NCBI RefSeq assembly: GCF_000237925.1
Contig: NC_031500.1
Span: 11,061,753-11,125,752 of the forward strand
DNA length: 64,000 nucleotides
Reading direction: 5' to 3'
From: Schistosoma mansoni
Lineage: Eukaryota; Platyhelminthes; Trematoda; Strigeidida; Schistosomatidae
The position numbers and the translations under genes were made by a program. Positions within the stretch are counted from its first letter, which is position 1; each line of letters begins with the position of its first letter. Below are positions 1 through 12,261 of this stretch, piece by piece. The notes under the pieces are model-generated. The model did no database searches. It was not told the DNA's origin and worked only from the letters and a program-made list of their open reading frames with translations.

Positions 1-1380
1 TATTTCGAAACTCGTCTGTGATCGATACTACATTCCACTTTAACGTTCTTCTTATAGAACACTTTTTCGAATAATAATGTTTTTACTAGTGATTTGTGCC
101 AAGCAATATTCTGATATTACTAATTAGAAACTATGAATGTATGTTCAACTGTTAGAAGTGGAAAATTTATAATCAAGACACTGGATGACGGTTGTTATAT
201 ATTGTTTGTTAGCCAAGGTTATTGACTATTGGACTGTGGTAATTTAGGTAGGTCCTCCTTATCTTGTTGATATCGACGGGATTATCGTAATCAGGAGTTG
301 AAAATATTGTAATGTGGTTCAGAATTGATCCCAGTGACGATGATGCATCCATTCCAAGTCCTCTCACTGATCCTGTGTCTGGGATTCTTTTCATATCTCC
401 TTTTTAGCTTTCTATACTTTATCCTACTTAAGACTACTTATATTATCACTACTACTAATTTGAAATCTTTTTATAATTTCATTTCGATGTGTGTGTATGA
501 TGTGACTGGCTACTTGAACTAATGCCGAAATGTACCGAATTCTACGTTGCATATAATTAACTGAATGTTGGTAATATTAGACCATTGGATGATGATTCAC
601 TGTTTGAAAGGTATTGTGCTTACTACAGAATCTGAAGTACCTAAATATTATCTCCGGTAGGGTCTTCGATCTACACTGCCTGACAATCCTGAACTTAGAC
701 GAAACAATACTCATCGCTTCCTGGTTTTCAGTAGCTTCACAGTTGAGGTTATTCTTCGGTAAAAAAATATCTTCACATTGAACTACTTCTCGACACGCAC
801 ACATTATTGTCTTTTATATATTTTTTCTGGACAAATTTCAAGCGATAACCGTTTTAGAAATTACAGCTTAGAATATGTTATGTACCACTACAGTAACATG
901 CATTCTCCAAAAAAATGACTATTAGTTTTTGCCCTCTGTAAGCAAACTCTTTTTTATGTATCCAGTTTGTTATATCTTAGAAATACTAAGAGATATTTCT
1001 TGCTAGATTTAGTAGTCCGAATTCCGATCTTAATTCCTTTAATTTCGAGTATACCATTTTGGCTTTCGCTATCATCCCAAGCTTCAACTTATTACACCCT
1101 TCATCTGGTATGGTTAACTTGAGTTTAAGTCAGGGGTAATCCTAAATTCTATTGGTCCATTGACTTTCAGCCTTGAATCCGAATTAAATTCAGCAGACAG
1201 GTTTTTATTTCCATATTTCAGGAACCGAGCACCCCTTTTTCAAAACACTCATTTGTTTAAATGTGTGAATTATCTGAGTGAAACTCAACCCAAATAAGAA
1301 GTGATTTTTTACAAAGAAATGGGCTGACGGTGCGCGATTAATTAACAATAATTAAGGAATAGCAAGATGTATAGTTGTAA
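1..1380. other. AT-rich stretch, no supported gene
   Basis: Short open frames occur on both strands (for example 209-394 and 577-804 minus). None has convincing splice sites at its ends or resembles a family I know. The GC content is higher than in the 1.85-2.6 kb block, so old repeat remnants are likely, but I cannot name them. Confidence 0.4.
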
Positions 1381-1384
1381 TGAA

Positions 1385-1826
1385 TAGGTTTCGCTGTAGC
1401 CCCTAAATGCCCTAGTACATTCGAGGGTAGGGAGAGTCCCCTCTCCTTCTCGAAATGCTCTCATAGGGCCACGCGTATATACCCACTGTCAGGGATGTGC
1501 TACTGACTACTTCACAGCTGGAGTGTTATTTACAAACTTGAGAGAATGAAAAGTGAATGTGGATTGATGGGTGCAGAGGAGAGTTTGAAATTTCTGATTC
1601 AAAACCAATTGTTCACGTGGGCTTTAGGATCCCAAGGGAACAAATGGGATATGTACCTAATCTTGGTCACCGGCTTATCATGGGGCTACATCTCTTAACG
1701 TTTTTCCACTGCCTTGTGGATTAGACATCTGTGTTGAACGCTCAGGGAGTACGCCCCCATCATAAGAAAACTATCTACTTCGATCTAAGCAACCGAATAG
1801 TGCCTTAACCCACATACAAATTACTT
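1385..1826 (+). repeat. Interspersed repeat 'RepX', plus copy
   Basis: A roughly 440-bp GC-richer block. It matches, in reverse orientation, the blocks at 9.13-9.53, 13.32-13.79 and 43.06-43.59 kb. Shared landmarks are the 'ggccacgcgtatata' box, 'accaattgttcacgtgggct', 'catggggctacatctc', 'ccactgccttgtggatta' and 'cccacatacaaatt'. The other copies end in GTACCAAT..AAATAAATAAA, which suggests the 3' end of a non-LTR retroelement or a dependent SINE. This copy lacks the tail. Copies differ by many substitutions, so they are not recent. Confidence 0.75.
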
Positions 1827-1829
1827 GTA

Positions 1830-2620
1830 TATCGCATAAATATATATAATCTGTTTCCTATTTTGTATCAATATCCGTATGTTTAAATTCAATAAATAAA
1901 TACTATACAATGCCAAAAATATTTTTTTTTTTAAATAACCATAATTTTTGATATTCAATCATTATTATACAATGATAAGTATAAATAACAATAATCTATT
2001 AAACTAATCTTAACTTATCTTTCATTTCTTCAAATAAACTATTCAATTTTCAATATCATTTAAATAATTTTTATACTAATTTCTAAGTTCATAAATTTTT
2101 TATTTATTTAAAAATCAAAATTTTATCAATAAAACTTGAAAAAACTAAAAAAAAAATTTCATTATTATTTTAATTAGATTTAGTAAACTAAATCTAATTG
2201 AACTGTTGTTTGTTTTTTTAAAAATTTAAATGTTTTAAAATGTAATTAAATACTTTTTTCTTTCTTTCCTTTTTGCTTGCTTGTTTTTCTTTTTTTTTTT
2301 TTATAAAAACAAACAAACAAAAATATTTCTTCGTCTATTATCATTATTATTATTAATATTGATGGTCAGATGAAAACTATAAATGATTATTCTATTTAAA
2401 CTTTACAACTATGATGAACTGATTTCTACATTCTTTGTATTTGTTTTGTTATCTTTTTCACATTATTGTGTTAATATGGAATATTTTCTTTTGAGAAGAA
2501 ATGTACAATTATAATGTTGTTATGTGTTTGTTTGTGTGTGTATGTGGGTGATACTTTTGTCGAAATATAAATTTGATTTATAACTTTTAATTTAAATAAA
2601 TTAGAGAAAATTGATCATTG
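1830..2620. other. Very AT-rich homopolymer-rich block
   Basis: The block is dominated by A and T runs, with no open frame and no repeat landmark. It could be an untranslated or intronic region of an upstream gene outside the window. No coding evidence was seen. Confidence 0.4.
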
Positions 2621-3399
2621 AATAGACGACATAACTATATGGTCAAATGCAATTAATCTTGCACTTACATTATTTCCGCTATGGAGTATTACATATAGAC
2701 TGTTAAATGCTATTAGTAATAGTAGCAGTAGTAATAATAGTTTACGAATGATGAAATCAATGCAAGTTACAAGCTTGCTCATGCTCACAGTTCTGGATCA
2801 TCAGGTTTTTTCCTTTCTCAAACATCTATTTATTACCAAAACGTCCCCTATTTTAGATTTGTTTGAATTCACTAATTATTGATTACTAATTTCATATACT
2901 TACGCGCTCTTATAAGATATTTTTACATTCTATCATGAATCTAATTTACCTAGACGCTCATGAAGTATTACGACAGTGGTTTTTATATGTTTTTTTTATC
3001 CTTTTCTGGGTTTTTATTTAAGAAGGGGGAATTAGAAACCATTGCTGTAAAATTCGTACATCTAAGTGTATACGACGATGAAAATCTATGTCATAGGAGC
3101 ATGACTAATAGTTGTAAATATTTACAAATGATTATGAATAGTAGTTAAACGCTACTTTTTGTACGTTTGTTTTACAATTTTACTTCTGAGAATTCTGTAC
3201 GGTAATCAAATAAACTTATGTGACTTATTGAACAAGTCGAGTGCCAATTGTTTCCTCCTTAGAAATATAGGACTATCATGAATGAGCAAATGTTGACGTC
3301 ATCTATAAATTGCAAAATAATTTCCATGGATATTCATCAATATTTGAATGAATAGCTTGACAGAAATTGGGCACCAATTATATAGAAGATAGTATTGTA

Positions 3400-3640
3400 G
3401 TGAACAAAAACTCAGGTGCGATAAACTAACTTAAGCGAAATTGCACAGTGTCTTTGTAAAATATGTAAAGCACATATTGAATACATCATATCTTCCTTGA
3501 GTTGTCCTTTACATATTCCATCATTCTCTGATTGCTCTCTGTTTTCTTTCTTCTCTTTATTTCAATCTTCTGCCAGTAAACATTCCACCTCAGTTTCCTG
3601 CTTATGTCTGTCTGTTTAAGTAGCGCACATCACAGTATGT
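3400..3640 (+). repeat. Interspersed repeat 'RepY', plus copy
   Basis: The segment 'gcacagtg...acatcttccttgagttgtcctttac...attccacctcagtttcctgctta' has relatives at 21.42-21.74 kb (same orientation) and 8.85-9.06 kb (reverse orientation). It has no coding capacity. The family is not recognised; a SINE or LINE 3' untranslated region is possible. Confidence 0.55.
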
Positions 3641-3989
3641 GCAAAAAAAGTCAATTTGAAATAATTTCAGTGATTAAAGACTAAACAATTCCAACATTTC
3701 CGTTTAGCAATCTTCTTTGAGATTATCACAAATATAGTTTTTACACATCGTGTATGAAAGAGAGTCTGTTACATTGTCGTGTGAACTTTCAGTAATTGTA
3801 AAACAAAAATAAACATGAATTTATTTTACAAAAAAATTACTTTCTCTCTAAATCAAATGGCATTTTCTTTATTGTCTATCATTCATGATAAGGTCTGGTA
3901 AAAATTTTGTTAGAGAAAAACAAATGATACTTTTACATTAAGTCATGGAATGTAAGAAATTCAATTTATCACTCATTAGAATATTACAA

Positions 3990-3990
<1 letters not shown>

Positions 3991-4034
<44 letters not shown>
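3991..4034. repeat. (TA)n microsatellite
   Basis: About 22 uninterrupted TA dinucleotides. Confidence 0.98.
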
Positions 4035-4038
<4 letters not shown>

Positions 4039-4439
4039 GATTATTTCTATGTTGTGAAGTCTTTTTGTCTGATGATACTGATAAGAAAGTTTTCTCATAT
4101 ACAAGCTTAACCAGTTACTCGAGGGAAAAGATGAAGGACAAGAAGGAAGTATATTGACTAAACAAATAAGTATGTTTGTATATTTATCCATATGTAAATA
4201 TTTCTGTGCCTTCAAACCATTGAACCGGAATCCAAAGGTTTTACATGTCTAACTTCTAACAACTCGTAATATTATGCGAGCTTCTTCATAATTGCGATTC
4301 TGATAATTATCAATTGCTCACTAGTGATTAGCTTCAAGAAGAAATTTCGGTAGCTCTAGCTAGAAGCCGTGATCAGTGGATTCCAACTGTGTTGGGTATG
4401 ATGAAGGTACACACCGAAGACAATAAAAAAATGATCATG

Positions 4440-4600
4440 TAATATCGTGAATTGATTAAAGGTAGACACATACATTAGATGCTAGCGTGCGAGACCGAAG
4501 GTCTTGTGTTTGATTCTCTGTAGTATTCTCATGAATGCATACCTTCACTGAGAAATCCCATACTATGACAAAACATCTATTCAGTCCTGTCCATTTTTTC
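4440..4600 (+). repeat. Degenerate tRNA-like SINE with hammerhead remnant
   Basis: Contains a tRNA-like part ('gctagcgtgcgagaccgaaggtcttg' followed by a weak B box) and then 'cactgagaaatcccatactatgacaaaac'. That is a decayed form of the hammerhead core CUGANGA...GAAA seen in better copies at 7.6-7.9 kb. The GAAA core is damaged, so cleavage is unlikely. Confidence 0.55.
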
Positions 4601-4860
4601 CGTGATTGCCTAACTTAGACTTGTTAATGATCTCAATAACATTCAACAATCTTTATAATCCTTATACTGATAAGATCACAATTATTTCTTTTCCTCACTC
4701 TACTGTTTGCTTATTTATTGTTCACAAGTGGATTATATTACTTTGGAATTGTGTTGTTTTTATGAACACTGTTTTTATTTATTGTAGATCGACCTCGCTC
4801 TTTTTCGTTTTTTTTTTTGACTACGACAAACATCATGTTTTGTTGTTGACGATCGCCAAA

Positions 4861-4887
4861 ATAATAATAATAATAATAATAATAAGG
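4861..4887. repeat. (TAA)n microsatellite
   Basis: A perfect ATA/TAA triplet run of about 9 units. Confidence 0.95.
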
Positions 4888-4889
4888 AT

Positions 4890-7290
4890 GACCTTGTCCT
4901 TAATTTGTTCTTTTATTCCGTGTGTTTTGTTATTGTTTTTGACATTGATGATGATTTGTGTGCGTCCATGATCGTTTTTGTGTTCTGATTTTAGAAATTG
5001 TATCTCATTTTTATCCATGTCTATAGGTGTGTGTTTGTTTATGTTTGCTTATGTATATATATATATATATTCGTTTGTGTATGGTGTAAATTCACCTTAA
5101 ATATACAGAGTTTATTTACTATTGTTATTGTAACAATAATGTTTCGGTTGTTGACTTTATTCTCTTGTAATAAAAACATTGTTTATAGTGTTCAAACCTA
5201 CCTATTGTTTAGTTTATTCTTAAAAGTTAAGGTGTGTGTATGTTATTTGGAATGTGTGTGTGAAATGTAGTTATTGTCTCAATGTACTTTTTCCCCTTAT
5301 TATTATTCTTATCATGAAGGCTAACAATAACAAAAGGAAATAATAACATCTTGGAATAATAATTCACTGACTATTGAAAATTAAGGATTGGTTCTATACT
5401 CCTTATATGTATATATATATTGTTTTATTGGACTAAAGATAAACTCTACTTTGTCAAGTTACCTGAGTGTATTGTAGTCAGTAATAACGATTATGTTTTC
5501 GGTTATTTAGTCACACATTTGTAGATATTTTGGAACAATTTCTATTATAAAATTAAAAGTAGGTATGTCTTTTGTTATATTGTAGTTTTTCTTTCATCAT
5601 ACTTGACTGAGCTACACTTGACACGTCCGTAACATGATAGAATGGTATTTTCGTCATAGACAACTTGACATTTTCCATGTAAGCTTGTAAAAACGACAGA
5701 ACAAAACTTGACCTCTGTCATGGATTATGATAGTGTAAATGATAATTCTCGCTTCATTTTGGTTGGTCACCAAATGCAAGATCAAGATTGCTAACAACAG
5801 TAGAGTTTATCCTCACTGGTTTTATCGATATCAATTCTATTTGCATATAATTATTTGGTATTATATATTATATGTTATAAGTGAAATATTATTGATAAAA
5901 TATTTCATCATTCTCGATTTTACACCGTTGTTGTCAATCAGTCATAATCAACGTACAGCCTGGTATAATTATGCTTTACTCTATACCATATTAATATGAT
6001 GAGATTAAATTAACAAGACTGATAGTAAAAAAAGTAGAATGATTGTAGCAGTAACGATAAGGTGAATGAATGCGATTAGAAAAGTAAACGAGTGAATATT
6101 GAGAATACATCTACGCTATTGTGACTGATTTTAAATCATATTAGCTATCGTATGTGACCATTGATCGGCGTTATCGTACGGACCCTTGCATTTACCTATA
6201 TAGCTCAATATAATAATCAATGACTTCGTGACGTGATGCTACATATCCTGACCTTTTTAGTTGGTGATTCGCAACTTAATCATCCGTTTCAACATCTTTG
6301 CCTAGTGCCTTGTGCCTAACCTCAACACTACTCACTCGGTCGCTTTATAAAACGTAAGCAATGAATCTAACACACCTGTTCAAAAACCTACAGTTTAACC
6401 ATATAGTTCTTCATTGTCTTTCTAGACAATATATTGTCAGCACACGATTCAAAACTGAAGTGTGTACGTGTTTAAAGGGGGTTAGTGGTGATGGTGTGAG
6501 TTTCAAACATTTGACCTACTGATTGATAACTAAGTCATTGATTCACCAAGTCATCTTTCTATATTCACGCAATTTGTATATACATATCCATACTAAATCT
6601 CTAACATTTCTGAGATACATACGAGTTCTCTTGCTAATATGTAAATCATCCATATTCCGGACTTTGTTCACTATGTTATAAACCCATTTCAAGAGACAGT
6701 ATCGATTACCATTTGACCTGATTTCCGTCATTTTTATTGTTATTAATCGACTGAAAATAGAACTATTATATCATTCCATTGCCCATTCAGTGTTTAAACC
6801 TAAGATTTGAATATCTTGAATGAAGTCACATGAATACGTAGTACTACTACTATAAAGGGACATATATTAGAAATAGACAAAACAACTGTTCAATGTTCCT
6901 CCTTCTTTAAATTTTTAATGACACCCTAACTGATATTAATTAATGATGAATATCCTCTATTATTATTGTATAAACATTTTTTTCTTGTTCTCATTCCTGT
7001 CTATTACACTTAATCCTTAATTCTATTATAACAAATAAATATTTATCGTCAATGAGTTAGTTCATGGACAGTTTCTATAATTTATTTGTTTACTTATCCC
7101 TTATATTTACCATAAACCACATTTATATACAATAAACCTATATATTGTACATTGTTCCATGATATTGATTCTATCCATCTATCTCTATATATATATATTG
7201 TGACATTTTGTGATAGGATAATGTTTCATTGGTAGGTAGTTAGTTCTACAGTGAAATATCGTTTGTCATGCTTCTTCTGATAATAGTTTA
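4890..7290. other. Non-coding stretch, nothing recognised
   Basis: AT-rich sequence with small TA runs near 5,055 and 5,410. Open frames such as 5739-5999 are hydrophobic and AT-driven, and lack bounded splice sites. I see no gene and no repeat that recurs in the window. Confidence 0.4.
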
Positions 7291-7293
7291 TTG

Positions 7294-7294
<1 letters not shown>

Positions 7295-7331
<37 letters not shown>

Positions 7332-7340
7332 TAATAATAA
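7295..7340. repeat. (TAA)n microsatellite
   Basis: A run of TAA triplets with one interruption (TGATAA). Confidence 0.95.
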
Positions 7341-7641
7341 ATAGATAAGGATAAATAAATAATTGAAAACATTGAATATATAATACTGATTAATATTGTA
7401 CTGTATGTAATATGATAAGTTGGTACTTAACTTGATGTTGTCAGAGTTGTATAATATTTAAAACTCTAATCCATTCATGTTGTACATAAATATATACTGG
7501 TTCATTTTTTATAGATTGTTTTGTTTCATTCATTGAGTGAAATAATAAATCAGAAGGAGGTTTTGTGGAGATTTTAGTAATTTTTATATATAGTTGAAAT
7601 TATGAGTCAATTGAAGCTAGACCACCATGGAAAACCTAGAA

Positions 7642-7687
7642 GCACTGGACGGCCATTTCGTCCTATTGTGGGACTCCTCAGCAGTGC
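7642..7687 (-). ncRNA. Hammerhead ribozyme (SINE-borne)
   Basis: On the minus strand the core reads CTGAGGA, then stem II GTCC/GGAC with a short loop, then GAAA. Stem I is a perfect GCACTG/CAGTGC pairing. Stem III is the short ..GGCC.. palindrome. Predicted cleavage is after GUC, just before CAGUGC. All core positions I can check are intact, so this is the best ribozyme candidate in the window. Confidence 0.75.
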
Positions 7688-7860
7688 GCATCCACGATCC
7701 TGCCTTGCGAGTTTCGAACCCAGGACCTATCAGTCTCGCGCGCTAGCGCTTAACCATGAGACCACTGGACCGACATCCAACGGTGTTAATGTCTAACTTC
7801 AACCAACTATTCAGCAATGTCTTCATGGGTTCGAATCTCGCGAGGCGGGATCGTGTATAC

Positions 7861-7906
7861 GCACTACTGAGGAGTCCCACAATAGGACGAAACGGCCGTC
7901 CAGTGC
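7861..7906 (+). ncRNA. Hammerhead ribozyme (SINE-borne)
   Basis: Mirror partner of the ribozyme at 7,642-7,687, on the plus strand. CTGAGGA, stem II GTCC/GGAC, GAAA and GTC are present. Stem I is GCACTA/CAGTGC, with one mismatch next to the core, so activity may be reduced. Confidence 0.7.
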
Positions 7907-8136
7907 TTCTAGGTTTTCCATAGTAGTCTAGCTCCAATTGACTCATGATTTCAACTATATGAAATTATAAATAATAATAATTGCGTTAAGTTGTAGTTGA
8001 AAATAAATCACATCAGAACTACTCGGTTGTGATTTTTCCTTATCTACTTTCAAGTTCTGAGTTTTGATACTATCTTATAACTTTGAAATCGAGAAATTAT
8101 TCATTTTAAGTATAAAAGAATAGTGGTTAACAACAG

Positions 8137-8183
8137 AATCCAGAATGCTTGTTTCGTCCTATTAGGGGCTTATCAGCTGGATT
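8137..8183 (-). ncRNA. Hammerhead-like ribozyme, decayed core
   Basis: On the minus strand stem I GAATCCAG/CTGGATTC is perfect and GGACGAAAC is kept. The core reads CTGATAA instead of CTGATGA, and stem II is weak. This is the Sm-alpha subtype (CTGGATTC end) rather than the CAGTGCTT subtype at 7.6 kb. It is probably inactive. Confidence 0.55.
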
Positions 8184-8284
8184 CATCCGCATCATCTCAG
8201 TGTTATTATCCACTCTTGGGCTCAAATACAGTACCGTTCATTTCAGGCATCAATGCGTCATTCACCTAGCTACTGAGTCCGAAT

Positions 8285-8395
8285 AGCCACTGGGTTCGAG
8301 TCACGATATGAACATCAATTCTGTGATACAGAAACATCCGACTGACAGATCCTAAATAGGACGAAACGCACATCCTGGATTTCACAGCTAGCTTC
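8285..8395 (+). repeat. Sm-alpha-type SINE with decayed hammerhead
   Basis: A box B-like 'gggttcgagtc' is followed by 'actgacagatcctaaatagg' and 'acgaaacgcacatcctggat'. This is the Sm-alpha hammerhead with an irregular CTGACAGA core. With the minus-strand ribozyme at 8,137-8,183 it forms a second head-to-head pair, about 170 bp after the first composite. Confidence 0.6.
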
Positions 8396-8849
8396 CATCC
8401 ATTTCTGCTTTAAAAGGTTGTGACTTAACGGAAATATCGAGGTAATCCGTACAGAATGCACATATGCCAAAAGTGACTGATCAATTGTAGTCTTGAACAT
8501 CAGTGAGAAGATCCAAACAACCATCATATATATGAGCTTATTTATTTCAAGTAATATCGTCTACATCTAATCTTTTTTCTTTTGCTAATGGTAGCTCGAC
8601 TATTTCAGCACTCCTGATATTATCCTATTTCAGTCTACTAATGTATAGCATCGTACTTTGAACAGTTTTATTTAGATCTGAGGTTTTACGTTGCCTGTAA
8701 CTAACTGATTGACTTGGTAGATCAACTTATAATTGGTTGTAGTAATCACATAAATTCATCCAATTACATCTAAAATTTTGACTGTTATTCCTTCTTTGCA
8801 AACTAGTGTCAAGTATTTTTCTCACTATTAGTACTGTCATACATACTAC

Positions 8850-9060
8850 TTAAACTGACAGATATAAGTAGCATGTAACGGCGATTGGAAGTGGAATACC
8901 TGTCAACGGTAGATTGGATTAAAGAGAATAGAAAGGGAAACAGAGAGAAATTGTAATAACGACAAAAATTGGAAGAATCATGAAGCATGTAAAAGACACT
9001 TGAAGGAAGATGTGCAAATAATGTACTTGATGTAAGATTATCATATTTTACGAAGACATT
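8850..9060 (-). repeat. Interspersed repeat 'RepY', minus copy
   Basis: The reverse complement of this block ('tacatcttcc ttcaagtgtc' ... 'ggtattccac ttcc') follows the same order of landmarks as 3,400-3,640 and 21,420-21,740. It is non-coding and divergent. Confidence 0.5.
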
Positions 9061-9124
9061 ATGTAATTTTGCACTAAATTATAAATTGGTTTTCTCCAGT
9101 GAAGTCCTCGTTCACCACAGTTTT

Positions 9125-9530
9125 ATTTATTTAAACACATAAATATTGGTACAAAGGGGCACCAGATGCATATGCACCACACAAATCTCATTTCATTTGT
9201 GTGAGGGCTGTGATACTGCCCGGGTTCCCAAACCGAAGCAAGTGTTTTTCTTAGGGGGCCACACCCCTAGCCTTTGACCTAAAGGTCTAACCCACAAAGC
9301 AGTGGAACATCGTAAGGAGATGCAGTCCCATGGTAGCCGGTGAACAATAACTGGTTCATACGCCATTTGTTACCTCATGGTACTGGAGCCCATGTGCACC
9401 ATTGGTTTGGAATCAGGGTTTTTCAACTCCGCTAGGTGAATTTTCCGTATACACCAACCCGGTTAAAGCGCCGGACATTCGTTTTTCGTCCTCTCGATTT
9501 CGTAAACAACATCCCCGCCACTACAGTACT
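9125..9530 (-). repeat. Interspersed repeat 'RepX', minus copy
   Basis: Begins with the reverse of an AAATAAATAAA tail ('tttatttatttaaacacata'), then 'ggtacaaaggggcacc', 'gccacacccctagcctttga', 'ggagatgcagtcccatggta' and 'cgttttt cgtcctctcgatt'. Same order as the copies at 13.3 and 43.1 kb. Confidence 0.8.
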
Positions 9531-9539
9531 ACTAACAAT

Positions 9540-10690
9540 CTTTTTCTTTTGATTCTTACATTCTCCCAAGTGTTTTGATATATAAAAGAAAATATATACT
9601 AAGTGCATTTTTAAAAATATTCTAACCAGTTTTAATGTTATTTACGATTGTAAACTTTTTAATAACTAGTCAATGGAATACTGAACAATTTCAACAGATA
9701 ATTTATGAAATGAAAACACAAAGCAATTTTCAGTTCTTAAACTATTCTCTCTATATATATTACAAACCTTTCATAAATAATAATAGTAATAATAATGATT
9801 ATTAATAATGACTTTATTCAATATCATAATTTTGGTACAATATAGAATTCTCAGCAAAAGTATCTCAACAAGTTTCCTTTTCTTACTTCGTGATCGATAT
9901 TTGCGATAAATATTGAGTGATCGCCAGTAAGATGTTGACAGTTCAGGAATCGACATCTGAATAGTGTTCATTCCTTTCAATCCATATTGTCAGCCATCAC
10001 GATGTCTCTGATGACTGTACTTTTTTCTAAATTGTACAACGAAAGGTCGTAAACTTTTCATATACGCGCCTGATTAGGTTATGCGACTAATAGATATAAT
10101 GATATGTTAAAACAAATAAGAAAACAGATAATTTGGTGAAATATCTAGATGGCAGGAACGCGGGTAACCTAGATATTCAAGAAGGCTGCCAAGTATAATA
10201 AACGATTATAATATTTTCTTGATTGATTTATATGTTCATTTCAATGACTTACTTTAAACGTATTGATTCTCTCTTAAGTTGGTTGCTTGTAAAATCTATT
10301 TGACACACTATCATGTGTATAGAACTAATTGATTGTGAAACGGATGTAATTCCACAAGCTAAAATCAATTCGAGCATTGTTCTCCTGTTTATTTTATTTA
10401 TTTCATATACATACATACATTCTGGTACAACAAAGCTATCAAAGAAAAGAAAGTATGAACCATAAAAATAAACGAGTAATAAAAGATAGAAGGGTTATAC
10501 AATCAGTAAATAAATGAGTAATATTGCATTTTGAATAAGAGATACAGTTCAAATAATGGAGTAATAAAGCGCTACAGTAAGATTGCCATTGACTTCTTTT
10601 CTGAATCACATGTAACAATATTTCAAGCTATCTGTCGGACTTCAGTTGAGGAGTCGTGATCACAACACAGTTATTTATTAATCATATATA
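9540..10690. other. Non-coding stretch, nothing recognised
   Basis: AT-rich DNA with short triplet runs near 9,780-9,795. No bounded exon and no repeat shared within the window was seen. Confidence 0.4.
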
Positions 10691-10699
10691 GTTCGTTCG

Positions 10700-10870
10700 A
10701 TTTTTAACCACTAAACCCCTGTCTTGAACCAGGATCCACCTATTCGGTTAGGGTAACTAAGTAGTATCATAAGCTCTCACGCTTAGAGTATGGTTTACAT
10801 CCAAGTAGTTGGTGAATGAGTTAATTGTAATAACAGATGCCAGTCCTGAACAACACATTTTTATACCACG
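10700..10870 (+). repeat. tRNA-derived SINE, divergent
   Basis: Shares the order 'accaggatccacctattcgg...gttagggtaac...cttagagtatggtttacatcc...ttggtgaatgagttaattgt' with the clearer tRNA-like SINE at 45,460-45,650. The tRNA head is poorly kept. Confidence 0.5.
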
Positions 10871-11783
10871 GCACTATATCATAAACTGACCACTTTCACT
10901 TTTCCCAAACAGTTTCAGTCAGCAAATAATGCAAAGTGCAAGTCACTGGGATGATATTTATTAGACATGTCCAAGTCATCAAAGCTGGGCTGAGTTGTCA
11001 CTGTGACTAAACAACAGTATTATTAATACGATGTTCCTGCCGAACGTCAGCAATCTTTCGGAGACAACGATGGTCAAATACAGATAGTGGACGATAACCT
11101 CAATTTAGATACTGGGTTTCATAAACATAGAAGTGAACTACTCTCACAAACCCGTTGTAAACTCGACTTTTTACAGCAAGATTAACATCGTGACGGCTCT
11201 AGTTATGACTTGGGTTTGATATAAGCCACAACACCTTTTACTACACATAGATAAATATAATTGCTCACGCCACCACCAGCACTCATACCATCCAGCAACA
11301 TGAAATTTTCAATTGTTTTTAACTACTCACCATAAGGAGTGAATGTAGACACAGACCCTGCCAATCTCCTAGGAATATTTTACATTTAGGTGCAAAATAC
11401 ATGTCATGCAGACACTAAATATACTATGTATCTAGACATGTACATTATGGCATACACAACCAATTTTGTTTCGAACTTGGACATTTAGGTATCACGAGTT
11501 CGATAGATAGATTACACCTATTTCTAATTTATAAACAAACTCCCTTCCGTGTATTCTAATCTTTTTAAACTTTTAAAGCATTTGTACCAAGTTTGAGTTT
11601 TTTCTTCCTTCACTATGAAAGCATCATAACAGACTATATGTTGATTTCGAAACAAATTAAGTTAAATGTATTACAAAAAGAGGAATTTTTTCTTTGGATC
11701 ATGATTGAAGTTAAAATGTTTCCTTTTTTGAACTTTTCATTATTTCCAGTCTCCAATGTTTGTTTCTTTTTTTTAAATGACAG

Positions 11784-12261
11784 GAAATTACAATCACATC
11801 CACCTACACGTACAATGATTTTATCACATGATCTCGATACAGCTGCCTTACTTGCTAATCATAGTAACAGTAACATTAATTCTAACATGAATTTAGGTTT
11901 TAAACAAATTTTAAATGGTGGAAATAATATATCAGATTCTATACAGGAAGATTCACACTGTCTAACTACGAAATTGTCAGTTCCATCCGATTTCAATAAT
12001 AATTTACCATCATTCCTATTGCCTGTATCACCGAACTTCAACTGGGGCGCATTGAATAACAATCAAGAATGGTTGAGATTGGCTAATATTGGTTGTGATA
12101 ACTTGTCGTCATCATCATTAACAGCATTTCATGAATTATGGCAATTATCTGATCGAGAATTTCGGAAAAATAATTTATTTTTAGCCTCTCAATTAGTTAA
12201 AGCTCATCAAAATTTAAACAATCTTACATTATCTACAAATAACGATGGAATTATTACAAAG
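11784..12261 (+). CDS. Penultimate exon of an unrecognised gene
   Basis: Bounded by a pyrimidine-rich acceptor (…tttttttaaatgacag|G) and a canonical donor (AAG|GTAAGT). It is 478 nt: one completing base and 159 open codons. The protein is rich in Asn and Ser (runs such as NSNINSNMN and LSSSS) with short hydrophobic islands (PSFLLPVSPNFNWGAL, LTAFHELWQLSDREF). It joins in phase 0 to the exon at 13,965-14,267. Earlier exons must lie upstream, but I could not place them with confidence. The composition suits the C-terminal part of a transcription regulator. The family is not recognised. Confidence 0.7.

Larger units (their letters stand above)
7553..7967. mobile_element. Palindromic ribozyme-SINE composite (copy 1)
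   Basis: Two copies of the same element face each other. The left half (7,580-7,780) lies on the minus strand and the right half (about 7,815-7,967) on the plus strand, joined by 'ggtgttaatgtctaacttcaacc'. The outer ends form an inverted repeat of about 40 bp (left 'tagttgaaattatgagtcaa', right its complement 'ttgactcatgatttcaacta'). Each half has a hammerhead ribozyme; the left half also has a tRNA-like promoter with box B 'ggttcgaaactc'. The left end extends further into 'cagaaggaggttttgtggag', which recurs at the ends of the copies at 19.1 and 59.0 kb. Confidence 0.75.

Noticed and set aside
3976-4215. Minus-strand open frame with YIYIYI run
   Set aside because: Translation of a (TA)n microsatellite.
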